The notes under the pieces were generated by a model that saw only the letters and a list, made by a program, of their open reading frames with translations, was not told the origin of the DNA and did not search any database. Below, one piece after another: positions 12,401-19,734 of a stretch of 32,780 bases of DNA. A program made the position numbers and the translations under genes. The stretch is from Saccoglossus kowalevskii (taxonomy: Eukaryota > Hemichordata > Enteropneusta > Harrimaniidae): contig NW_003114959.1 of the NCBI RefSeq assembly GCF_000003605.2, positions 214,777-247,556 of the forward strand. The letters run 5' to 3'. Positions within the stretch are counted from its first letter, which is position 1. Every line of letters starts with the position of its first letter.

Positions 12401-15400
12401 TACATTATCGAGTACGCTGCATTCCCTGGGTATTGCATTCGCTTGAATTTTTGCATAAGTGTCAAACAAACATGTGAGAGTGTTTTATTGTAACAATGGC
12501 CATTGGTGAAAAATCAGGTTTTAAACTCAAAGTAAATTAAGTGTAATTCAGTGACCGTGGTCCAACATTTCAAGCTGGTCTCATGAAATAAACACATCTC
12601 GCTGGGCAAAAATCTTGTCACCCGATTGGATGGGACACCCTGTGGTCAACATTACGATGTTTGTTACACATCTAACTATAGTTTCATTTTCACGCAGTAC
12701 TCGTTTTTTTTTAAATAATATTTTTTGTTTGTTTACTTAGCAGTCACGTGACTGCCATTGAATTAGATCAAAATGACCCAGAATTTCAGGAAGTGTGAAA
12801 CAAGAGCTTTTAAATTAATAAAATATATAGTTTACTATAGCTCAGGACAATTCTTATATGAAAATATCAAGCCTTATTATAACATCCCTGTTAAATCTAC
12901 TACATCCTTATCGGCGTCGGACATTTTTCGGCGGCCAGTTTTTTTCCATCTTGGAACTCCTTCCCATGATATATTAGTTTATTAAAACACCGAGAAAAAC
13001 TTGAAATACTATAGTGTAATGTTTGTCTGTGCTTCGATCGCGTAACGGACACTATTTATAGATTACACAGAATATAATAAAGCTGGATGGTCAACAAATC
13101 AGTATGCAAATTAAATCCTTTGTCTTTAGTCTGTCACTCAACATGATGTGTAAATACATGAAGGACGTGTTCACCCACAACTAGAATAAACTGAAATTGC
13201 ACACTGTGAATTTGCACCAAAGATTAAGATTAATATGTTTTATTATTCAAAATTTTTTTTTTCTAGTTCCCCCCCCCTCTCGCTACCTTAATATACTTAT
13301 GAAGCACCCCCATTGTCTGAAAATTAAATTAACACAGATTTGTTTTTATTTAGGTTCAGCCAATCATGAACCATCCTGATCAAGAATTGAATACCTTTTC
13401 TAAAAGTTTATTAGATTCTCATGTGAGGATGTGCCAGACTGATATGAAGAAAATTCACAGACAGGTAATATTGTATGTTTTCAATTATTGCAAGGTGTAA
13501 CCTTATTAGTCAGCTGTGGTCTCTATGAATATTGCCTTGATTAATAACACCTGTATGGTATATGTAAATCACTGTGAATTATGAGTATTTATCATACATT
13601 CAAGTGAGACATCCACTGATTTCTATTGTTATAGGAGTGAAAATGTCACTCGTTACTGCAGTGTTCCTGTTATGGCCAAATATAGATTTATTCATTGTTA
13701 TTATGTTTGTTATTGAGACTATGTTTAGTCGCCACAAAAATGGTTAGTGTACTTTATTATACAACATGCATATGTATGTAATTGTTAGTTTAAGTAAACA
13801 GCGCCTCTAGTGGCAGGTTTGGGTAAGCCAAGGTCAGAGGTCAGTGACTCCAAAATGATGGCTGACAGAGAAAGTTGTGCATGAAGCTCTGTGAAAGTCG
13901 TCTGCTTTACTGCCATCGAGCACTCCTAATCCTGACTGGTTGAAAGTCTCAGAATTGTGTTGGTTGCTGGGTCAATCTATAAATACGGTGAGAATAACGT
14001 TTCTTGCAATTTGCTGTGTTTTATATGTGCTGTAACTTTCCCTGCTGCTCGATACAAGTGCATATAGATTATGATGCAATAACTTGGGCAGAGAACACTA
14101 CATCATATAATTGCGTATGATCAATTAAACTATCGGCTATTTACAGCACATTGATTCATTCTCGTTGATGTTACACTTGAATGCTTTATTAATTCACTGT
14201 TTTCTGTGTTTATGTCAGATTTGCTCTGTATGAATTTAGTGAAGTGAATTCACCCGCTTGAGGGCGCTGTTTCCTAAGTCATGTAGTTTATTGTATGCTG
14301 TATTTTACTGTATGAATTGTTATGTACAGCAATTTGCTTATTGACTGTTTTTGTTTGTTTGCAGTCAATCGTTACTTGTCATGCGATATTGGGACTGGAA
14401 TAAATTAGTTGCAAGTCATATTTGTGTATATTGATTTGTTTCATCCGTTGGCAAGGGACGCATTGATGAGAGACACTCAGCTGACCTTTGAGTAGCAGTG
14501 AACATTTTCGTGGGTCACATTACACATATTGGACCCCAGTAATCTTGGAGTTTGTTCATAATCGCTACATCAGTTCCAAATGAAAGTATCAGTCACATGA
14601 TAGGTTTTATTTTATATTTTGATCCTGTGGCTGTTGGGCAGTGTAAAATAAATTAAATTCATTCAGGACGAATAAAATATAGTTCCTTAATTATGTGCAA
14701 GGATTTCAGATGTTTTTTCATAAAAACTACGTACTTCTGAGTAATTTGATGTTTGCTAGCTATTGAACAACTATTCAGGGTGCTCTTAATACGCTGGAAA
14801 ACAAAACAGTAGCAACAGATGATGGCCAATAAAAAATTTTGGGTTTGTATACATCCCACACATTCTGACTCCCATGACCTGCCTCTCATCGATAGTACCA
14901 TTAGCTTCATCACCCCCAGTTCCAGTACTTCAAATTTCATCACTATTTCCATATGATATTAATGGCGGGACATTTGACATTTCTATCAATTTCATTCCAA
15001 GCAAGAGAAAGCGTGTATGTCCTTGTGACAGGGATTCTGCGTTTGTGTTTGGTGGTCTAATTTCGAAAAATAAACACCATAACAATCGATTGTTTATATT
15101 CACAGAATATTATATTGAAGCGAGAGGGTCGTCGCCTGCACATGTGCGGGAATTGAGTCCCAAGCAACGATAACACACGCTATACATGTAATTCCTTTGC
15201 CACAGTACAGCACGATTTGACAATTTAACTACTCATTAAAGTATGTATGAACAACATTTAATATCTTGAATGGACCCGTTTCAAAAATACCTCATTGCTA
15301 CATAAAAATTTGAAAGTCTGCGCAATGTAACAGACCATCTATGTACAAAGTTTCATTTAAAGGTGATGATTAGTACTCGAGATATCAGTGAAAAAGCTGA

Positions 15401-16574
15401 AATTTAAATTAATATGTACAATTATTTACCCCAAAACTAATCTCTGCATAGTCCTAGAGGATCTATATACCAAGTTTCATTGAAATGTGATGATTAGTAC
15501 TTGACATATATGTGAAAATCTGAAAATTATCTAATTATGCACAAATATTTGTCCCAAAACAATCAATCTCTGCATAGTCCTTGAGTATCTATGTACCATG
15601 TTTCATTGAAATATCAAAAGCTGAAAATTAATTTATTATGCAAATTAGGTATTTAATATGTACTGATATCACCCTAAAAACTACCAAGTCTGTGCAGTGT
15701 CCTATGACTTCTAGGTACCAAGTTTCATTGAAATGTGATATCAGTGGAAAAGCCAAAAATTGATTAATTAATATGCACAGATTTTCACCCAAAAATAATC
15801 AAAACCTGGCATTAGTTCAGAGCATCTATGAACCAAGTTTCATCAAAATCCAATGAGTGGTTCTTTAGATATCAGTGGAACAGCTAAAAATTAGCTAATT
15901 AATATGCATGGATTACTACCAAAACCTGCGAATTGGCTCAGAGCAGCTATGCACCAGGTTTCATCAAAAACAGGTTCTTGAGATATCAGTGGAACAGACT
16001 GACACACACACACAGGGTGACATCCATTGTGTACTTCGCACACTGGAGTAAAAAATATCGCTTTATACCACTTGCTTTTCTGTTCAATATTCTCACTTGT
16101 CTCCTGTGGCAACTCATGAGAATGTTAAACATAAACACTAACCCTTTAAATAGAATATATTTTGCCATTTTAATCTGATAACTATAAACCAAATTAAGTT
16201 TTATCAAAGTTTTAGTTTCATATTAGATAACAACCTATATATATATACACGTCTATGAACTAAACCACAGCCTATCTAATATTGATTTGAATACAAGTCA
16301 CTGAATTCTGTGATGATTATTAAGTACCGGTAGATCTATAATTAATCAGGCTTTGGGAGAATTCTTTGAAATAGGAATGAACATGTAGCTTAACTAGCTG
16401 GTCACAAAATATTTTGTTCTTTTTCAGAAACACATCGTAAGAGCTGTTCCTGTATCAGAAGTTCATTGGACATGGCAAACCAAGGGCAGTAGATTCTGGG
16501 TATATGGAAATGGTAGAACAATATATATAACAAAATATCCACAGAAAAATTGTTGGGGCTGTCAAATACTTTAA
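305..16574 (+). CDS. SSUH2: SSUH2 (ssu-2 homologue), 5'-partial gene, ten exons
   Basis: Coding exons are 305-451, 2590-2656, 4265-4394, 5214-5274, 5574-5761, 6400-6520, 6974-7066, 8724-8826, 13354-13464 and 16428-16574, about 388 residues. The order is an acidic N-terminal segment ending in a PPEY motif, a helical segment starting LPYLSEHNV, a DnaJ-like cysteine-rich centre with six CxxC motifs (CHTC, CGSC, CSSC, CGGC, CGTC, CKTC), and a C-terminal domain ending CWGCQIL. This order, and the terminal YP..C.GC pattern, are what I know of animal SSUH2 proteins. The family has a DnaJ-type zinc-binding centre and is presumed chaperone-like; it is linked to tooth development in vertebrates and to a C. 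elegans suppressor. Exon phases agree at every junction except 5761/6400, where one base is missing. The start codon lies upstream of the window. The family call is firm; the biochemical role is not known from sequence. Confidence 0.93.
452..1617 (+). other. SSUH2 intron, first part
   Basis: AT-rich intron sequence. I see no coding exon and no structured repeat here. The short open frames lack family similarity or splice context. Confidence 0.6.
1618..2230 (+). repeat. Dispersed repeat with diverged internal units and a 3' hairpin
   Basis: A motif built on ATTCAAAATGGCTGACTGG followed by a GGCCATTTTG core recurs at about 1625, 1775, 1925 and 2038, roughly 150 bases apart and diverged. The element ends with GGGACTGT, the perfect palindrome GCCATGCATGGC (2211-2222) and TTGTTTTT. 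Its last 190 bases recur inverted at 23157-23365. No coding capacity is visible, so it is probably non-autonomous. Confidence 0.75.
2590..2656 (+). CDS. SSUH2: SSUH2 exon b (Pro/Gln-rich linker)
   Basis: The acceptor is CCATTCCAG and the donor is GAGTAAGA. Phases fit both neighbours (one base carried in, two carried out). It encodes a short linker containing STVPPPQVSVQQPQ and ending HRFTE. The sequence is low in complexity, so the call rests on phase and splice sites more than on similarity. Confidence 0.75.
3041..3580 (+). repeat. Hairpin-ended dispersed element, family GCTCCGCT
   Basis: It starts with a stem-loop: GCTCCGCT at 3042-3049 pairs with AGCGGAGC at 3063-3070, extended by CGA (3052-3054) with TCG (3060-3062). 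Three diverged units of about 155 bases follow (from about 3123, 3272 and 3441), each with a CACAAGTCC-like motif and GGTGAATATTTTTGT. Near the end AGCGGAGC recurs as a direct copy (3547-3554). A second hairpin, AGCC-GACA-GGCT (3561-3572), is followed by CTTGTTT (3574-3580). No reading frame of note. Confidence 0.8.
4265..4394 (+). CDS. SSUH2: SSUH2 exon c (LPYLSEHNV segment)
   Basis: The acceptor is TCATTTAG and the donor is CATGTAAGTA. The 130-base exon encodes a conserved helical segment that includes VRTVLIDYVADHFCYGN and ends PSNALH. It corresponds to the region before the YR.ETF.E.R segment in SSUH2 proteins. Confidence 0.9.
4395..5213 (+). other. SSUH2 intron without recognised content
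   Basis: AT-rich intron between exons c and d. I see no repeat unit, hairpin element or coding exon here. Confidence 0.6.
5214..5274 (+). CDS. SSUH2: SSUH2 exon d (YELISFTECR segment)
   Basis: The acceptor is TTTCTTGCAG and the donor is AGAGGTGAGT. The exon encodes YELISFTECR and ends EPYRG. The aromatic/TE/R pattern followed by EPY matches the family segment just before the zinc-binding centre. Confidence 0.9.
5574..5761 (+). CDS. SSUH2: SSUH2 exon e (first two CxxC motifs)
   Basis: The acceptor is CATTGTAG and the donor is GTATGT directly after a run of seven A. The exon encodes PSPWDIEISYQQIF, a VP..T.IK segment, then CHTCRGSG and CGSCCGRKK. As read, the exon ends in phase 0, but the next exon needs one carried base. 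Confidence 0.9.
5762..6399 (+). other. SSUH2 intron with possible repeat fragment
   Basis: No exon is visible. The 13-mer TGATTGGTTGAGA at 5813-5825 recurs at 8975-8987 in a later SSUH2 intron, which hints at a dispersed element, but boundaries cannot be set. Confidence 0.4.
6400..6520 (+). CDS. SSUH2: SSUH2 exon f (third and fourth CxxC motifs)
   Basis: The likely acceptor is TGTTAAAAG, which lacks a good pyrimidine tract and is therefore weak. The donor is GTGTAAGTA. The exon encodes SCSSCDGDGRG, a hydrophilic stretch and LCGGCSGSGKV. The start is uncertain by a base or two because of the phase conflict with the preceding exon. Confidence 0.85.
6551..6907 (+). repeat. Perfect 22-bp minisatellite, 16 copies plus a partial
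   Basis: The unit ACAGCACTGCATGTATTATG plus TT repeats from 6551 every 22 bases, with the seventeenth copy cut at 6907. I read no differences between copies. It lies in the SSUH2 intron between exons f and g. The unit has no stop codon in any forward frame and 22 is not a multiple of three, so all three frames stay open through the array. These frames are a consequence of the repeat and not genes. Confidence 0.98.
6974..7066 (+). CDS. SSUH2: SSUH2 exon g (fifth and sixth CxxC motifs)
   Basis: The acceptor is CCTTTTTCAG and the donor is TTGTAAGT. The exon encodes CGTCGGLG, CKTCRGTK and LRWYVQLTVTF, the end of the cysteine-rich centre. Phases fit on both sides. Confidence 0.92.
7327..7760 (+). 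repeat. Second copy of the hairpin-ended element family
   Basis: The 5' hairpin pairs 7327-7341 (AGCTCTGCTGTCATC) with 7345-7361 (GATGA, CC, CAGCGGAGCT) over a three-base GCA loop. Two diverged units of about 170 bases follow, sharing GTGAATATTTTTGTCATTTT with the element at 3041. The 3' end is not clear; I see no CTTGTTT end here. Confidence 0.72.
7920..8600 (+). repeat. Dispersed repeat related to 1618-2230, interrupted by a small inverted-repeat element
   Basis: Diverged units with ATCAGATCAA.GATGGCCGA and GGCGGCCATCTTG motifs recur at about 7937, 8070, 8185 and 8320. The end is GGGAACTGT, then hairpin GTCATT (8577-8582), TCC loop, AGTGAC (8586-8591), then TTGTTT. The 109-bp element at 8418-8526 sits inside it. 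Confidence 0.68.
8418..8526. mobile_element. 109-bp element with 12-bp perfect terminal inverted repeats
   Basis: CGGAGGGGTTGT at 8418-8429 is the exact reverse complement of ACAACCCCTCCG at 8515-8526. The interior has no coding capacity. Target duplications are not obvious in the flanks. It is probably a MITE inserted in an older repeat, although a simple inverted repeat is possible. Confidence 0.6.
8724..8826 (+). CDS. SSUH2: SSUH2 exon h
   Basis: The acceptor is TATACTTACAG and the donor is CTAGTAAGT. It encodes the segment after the zinc-binding centre, including LPNHLIKDVHGTVIFQETEN, which fits the G.VIFQ motif of the family. Confidence 0.9.
8827..10399 (+). other. SSUH2 intron, mostly unannotated
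   Basis: At 9155-9180 a degenerate copy of the 3' hairpin module is visible (GGGACGCCATTGACAATGAC), without the TTGTTT tail. The rest shows no exon or clear repeat structure to me. Overlapping opposite-strand frames near 9726-10008 have no recognisable family. Confidence 0.5.
10400..11110 (+). pseudogene. Decayed Mutator-like (MULE-type) transposase N-terminal region
   Basis: Three frames join into one plausible degraded protein. An N-terminal basic segment (KKRNMTPMSEEAK near 10420) leads to an acidic stretch from ATG 10538 (SDIEELEEAPRS) and RLIDVYIVNC. From about 10690 comes LKLQRRDLTLEEDTRHGWGS, then FQINCSN and FQVNRKMMIAGRAIDKGN. From 10917 comes IAYMGLLTPIHWGPYEKH and later ELEKEFVEAASELR. 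The order 'two-cysteine region, G.aF.VNRRmv.AmR.IgkG, m...PP...k.Y.kh' is what I know of the Mutator-like transposase N-terminal domain in animal elements. There are at least two frame changes and a TAG inside the last part, and no catalytic region follows, so this is a dead remnant in an SSUH2 intron. Family assignment is from memory and moderate. Confidence 0.6.
11460..11620 (+). repeat. Fragment of the GGCGGCCATTTTG repeat
   Basis: GGCTGACTGGCGGCCATTTT at about 11493 matches the core motif of the repeats at 1618 and 7920. It lies immediately upstream of the hairpin-started element at 11622. Boundaries are unclear. Confidence 0.5.
11622..11928 (+). repeat. Compact hairpin-to-hairpin element, family GACTCCC
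   Basis: The 5' hairpin pairs GACTCCC (11622-11628) with GGGAGTC (11647-11653); inside it, GTGT pairs with ACAC around GCGAA. A GT microsatellite and GTCTGTTCCACTGATATCTC (about 11706) follow. The end is GGGACTGT, then GTCATT (11905-11910), AAC, AATGAC (11914-11919), then TTGTTTTTT. At about 307 bases this is the only copy in the window showing both ends clearly in one short unit. It has no coding capacity. Confidence 0.78.
11676..11703. repeat. GT microsatellite
   Basis: A (TG)n run with two interruptions, inside the hairpin-ended element at 11622. Another member of this family (15240-16049, opposite strand) also has a TG run at the same relative place. Confidence 0.85.
11930..13353 (+). 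other. SSUH2 intron, no recognised content
   Basis: No exon of SSUH2 is expected here, because phases join exon h to exon i directly. A 95-codon reverse-strand frame at 12094-12381 has ordinary composition but no family I recognise and no splice context. A poly-C run lies near 13268. Confidence 0.5.
13354..13464 (+). CDS. SSUH2: SSUH2 exon i
   Basis: The acceptor is TTTTTATTTAG and the donor is CAGGTAATA. It is exactly 37 codons in phase 0. It encodes an amphipathic helical stretch starting VQPIMNHPDQELNTFSKSL and ending KKIHRQ. Confidence 0.88.
13797..14276. mobile_element. Possible MITE with CAGCGCC-type inverted ends
   Basis: AAACAGCGCCTCTAGTGG at about 13797 is matched, inverted and imperfectly, by CTTGAGGGCGCTGTTT at about 14256. 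Ends of the type CAGCGCC(C)TCTAG are common on animal MITEs, as far as I recall. I could not find a convincing target duplication, so this is tentative. Confidence 0.35.
14277..15239 (+). other. SSUH2 intron, no recognised content
   Basis: No coding exon or repeat structure that I can support. Small overlapping frames on both strands near 14659-15173 resemble chance frames. Confidence 0.5.
15240..16049 (-). repeat. Hairpin-started element with about six 120-bp internal units
   Basis: Read on the - strand it starts at 16049 with ACTCCAGTGTGCGAAGTACAC, then a TG run and CTGTTCCACTGATATCTCAA, as in the element at 11622. Diverged tandem units follow. The + strand motif GTTTCAT followed by T/C and AAA occurs near 15350, 15475, 15600, 15722, 15837 and 15958, about 120 bases apart. 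A second motif, GATATCAGTGGAA, recurs in the same phase. The far end is not defined. Confidence 0.72.
16428..16574 (+). CDS. SSUH2: SSUH2 terminal exon j
   Basis: The acceptor is TTCTTTTTCAG and the stop TAA is at 16572-16574. It encodes VRAVPVSEVHWTW, FWVYGNGRTIYITKYP and the end NCWGCQIL. The P.(S/T)EV....W, Y(G)...VY...YP and C.GC.I patterns are characteristic of the SSUH2 C-terminus. Confidence 0.94.
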   Translation, partial: KHIVRAVPVSEVHWTWQTKGSRFWVYGNGRTIYITKYPQKNCWGCQIL

Positions 16575-16913
16575 CATGCATGTGAAGCAATACGTCTAAA
16601 AACAAAGTCGTGACAGTCATTTTATTGTATTTCACAGATTATCCACTCTTGAATTATATGCAACATTTTATTCTAGACATGCTCATCCTGAAAATAGTTT
16701 TTTCAGGCTTTTTATAGAAGTGGAAAATGTCAATCTTTTTGACTGTCATAAAAATTTTATATTTTTAAGAAACTAATAATGCAGTACATGTATTTTAGAA
16801 ACTTTTTATTGGGATACAGGAATTGAGGCCAAAATTTAACTAGTATGAAACTTTGTACTAACTTGTTTTTTTGTGCAAATGTGGGAGACATTTACATTAT
16901 AAATGCATTTATG

Positions 16914-16919
16914 AATAAA
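16914..16919 (+). terminator. SSUH2: Candidate poly(A) signal of SSUH2
   Basis: AATAAA lies 340 bases after the SSUH2 stop codon, the first canonical signal I see on this strand. A second candidate is near 17111. The choice is inferred from position only. Confidence 0.5.
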
Positions 16920-17239
16920 AAATTTAATATTCAATAGTTGAATATGTGCAAGTATCTATTTTATTGGTCTCAAAAATTGACAAATCTCCTACCTCCTACT
17001 ATATAATACAGTACTGCATAAAATCATTAACATTTGTACATTACCCCTATATATACATTCATAAAAGTAGCACAAGATAATTTCAATGTTAGACTGTTGA
17101 TATCATTTATAAATAAAAGGTCAAGCATGTCAGTCATGGTTCCAGAACATAAAACCTGCATCGCAATTGATCGATTCCGATCTGAAAACAAAATGTGCAT
17201 CAAATTCTTATATTCAATTGTACCGGGGTATGTGCAATG

Positions 17240-17655
17240 TTGTATGTATAAAATCTCTCCATCCATAACCAAGATCTGGAATGGCAGATTTTAATGAAAT
17301 TATAAAATTAAAATTGTCGGCATTCAGCTATCCTAAATCAGATTTTCAAACAAATGCAAGACATGATACTTGAATGTACATGTAATTGGTCAAGGCGGGT
17401 CATAAATATGGCTCCTAAATAGCATTTGTCAAAAAGTGGCAGCCAGTTGGCCATTTTGAATCAATCTGAAAAAAAGACATGCATCATGGCTCAGTCCATG
17501 ACCAAAATCTGGTTTCAAAATGGCAGAAATGCTGATTTTGAGTTTTCATTAAGTTTCCAGCCCTGGGTCATTGATGTAGTGTAAAATGCATGAAATACAC
17601 CATGTCAATGCTTTATTTTGCACGCACGCACGCACACACACACACACACACACAC
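17240..17655. repeat. Dispersed repeat fragment ending in an AC microsatellite
   Basis: Two diverged units contain a CCATAACCAAGATCTGG-like motif (near 17263 and 17497) followed by AATGGCAG. GGCCATTTTGAATCAATCTG (about 17448) is related to the core of the repeats at 1618 and 7920. The unit is followed by (CACG)n and (CA)n at about 17622-17655. This fills most of the spacer between the two gene ends. Confidence 0.55.
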
Positions 17656-17689
17656 TTCGAATACAAAGTTGCAGGACACAAACAGCTAA

Positions 17690-19285
17690 AATTTAAGTAA
17701 AACTTTATTTAAATGTCACATATTAAACTTTTTTTAATTCACACTAATTCACATAAAAATACCATTTCCAGGAAAAAAAATTGTGACATTCAAATGGAAT
17801 CAATGATGAGGTTGCTTAAAAGTCTTACAATAAAGCACTTCTCATTTTTTGGCAGTTGAATTACTGAGAAATGAGCTAATAGAATGAGGGTGGTGGTTTG
17901 AACTTTAAATATACACCAAATGACAATACATAGCGTAGTGGTAGTTTGTCAATATGATAGTCTTCATGTTAACAGGAAATTGCATTACAACAGGTTAGTC
18001 ATTGATAGTGACCAGATATCCAAGACACTGTCCCAGATATCATTCCAGACTAGCTAACCGACACTATTCTTTGGTTTGAAATCAATTATGCACATTGGAT
18101 TCATGAAAAAGTCATCCTGGAATGGCAGACTGGTACATGGAGACAGCTTTAGTTATCAATATTCATTGGTGGACGAAACCAACAACCCCTCCCATAGTTG
18201 TATTTTTAAGACTTCCATTACAAAACAATTACAGAAAGTTGTATAGCCATTGAATAATTTAAAAACAAGCTTTTATACATTCAGGACTTTAAATACTTTG
18301 CATTTCTACAAAAGGAATATTTCATTTTTAGATCTGATTGATCATTACTGAACTTCACATGTCAACATAAATAATTTATTTTTGGAAATTGAAACGTAGC
18401 CATTTGGGATATGATACCGGTATATAATGCCAAACCTAAGCATACGAGGGCTCGGAATGGACAATAGCCCATGGCCAACCAACACCTGGATGGGGGAAGC
18501 CATTCAGCAAGATTAGTACGGTACCCCAAACTGAACTACCGATTTAGAAATTATTAATGCTTTGTTTTTTTATATAAATTAGTTGGTGTCCAACAGAAAT
18601 TTAGCAATATGAATATAAATATAACCATGAAACTACCAGCTTTTAAAACTAGCAGCCCAGCAGATGTCAAGTAATGTTTACTTTAAGCCCTGTACAATTA
18701 ATACACACTTAATGCAAAGAATCAAAATGCAATTATGCTCTAAAATGTTTTATCATGGGGATTAACCCGAGATGTAACACAGTAAGCTTGGACTTGCAAG
18801 ATTTCCTGCGTTAGTAATAGTCAACACAGAGTGACAAAAATGCAATCTCTGGTCCGCACCAAATGTGTAAATCAATGTCACTTGTGTATTACTGCTGATC
18901 TAGACAAATGAACACACAAAACCAGCCATAAGCAGTATTCCAATCCAGTCTCGATTCATAAGTAACTGAATAGCTGCTTCAATGGGTGACTAATGTACAG
19001 CGGTAATTCATGTAGATGAATTCTCCAATAGTAGGGGTACTAATAAATTTCAACTAAAGTCGATAATTCATAATCTAATAGGCAGTGACCTGCTGAATAG
19101 TGTACATAACTTCCTCCCTCAAGCTTAGAACATTGTATTCTCATTAAAAAAAATACAAAAGCTCAGAGTATACAAGAGTTGATAAAGTTTGGGCAAAATG
19201 TTTGAGACAGGATACAGATTTACATATTTTTGTTGACACGCCCATTTTTTTTTCAAGTTTGTAATTTGAAGAATACAGTACATTT
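17690..19285 (-). other. PPP4R2: 3' untranslated region of PPP4R2 (inferred)
   Basis: The stretch between the PPP4R2 stop codon and the poly(A) signal is non-coding and AT-rich. No splice pattern or dispersed-repeat motif is visible, unlike the introns. The extent is inferred from the signal at 17704-17709 and would be about 1.6 kb. Confidence 0.5.
17704..17709 (-). terminator. PPP4R2: Candidate poly(A) signal of PPP4R2
   Basis: TTTATT on the + strand reads AATAAA on the - strand. Downstream on that strand lies a GT-rich run (the CA microsatellite at 17622-17655), which could serve as the GU-rich downstream element. Confidence 0.5.
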
Positions 19286-19734
19286 TCAACTTTGATCCAT
19301 TGGTTCCTCTGACTCAACAGGTTTATTTTCAGTTTTATCAGTACTTTTATCAGACCCTGCTTCTAGTTTTATTTCCGTCTCAATCTGTTCTGTGATCTGC
19401 TCAGTAATTACTTTTGAGTCTGTCTCTCTTGTATCCCCAGCTGATTCTGTCACAACTTCCTTACTTCCTTCACATTCTTTTGGTTCTTCTAACTCGCTGA
19501 CAGGCACATCATCCTGTTTGTCATCCGGTTTATTATCTAATGTATGGGTTTTAGACTGGGCTTCACCACCTGTACTGTTAGTTTCTGATTGACCAACACC
19601 ATTAAGTTCATCCTCACCCTCAGTAGTTTTTTCAACATCTTCACTATCATACCTTGGTCTTTTAGCATTTGGTTCACAAACGTCTGTATCATTATCTTTG
19701 TGTTTTCTGCCAGCAGCTTCTAAAGCATTATCAC
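19286..19734 (-). CDS. PPP4R2: PPP4R2 terminal exon
   Basis: The acceptor reads GTTGATCCAG and the stop TGA is at 19286-19288. It encodes [16 protein letters not shown], the basic motif KRPRYDSED, a long acidic region and the final ESEEPMDQS. An acidic tail ending EPM.Q is typical of animal PPP4R2. Confidence 0.94.
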
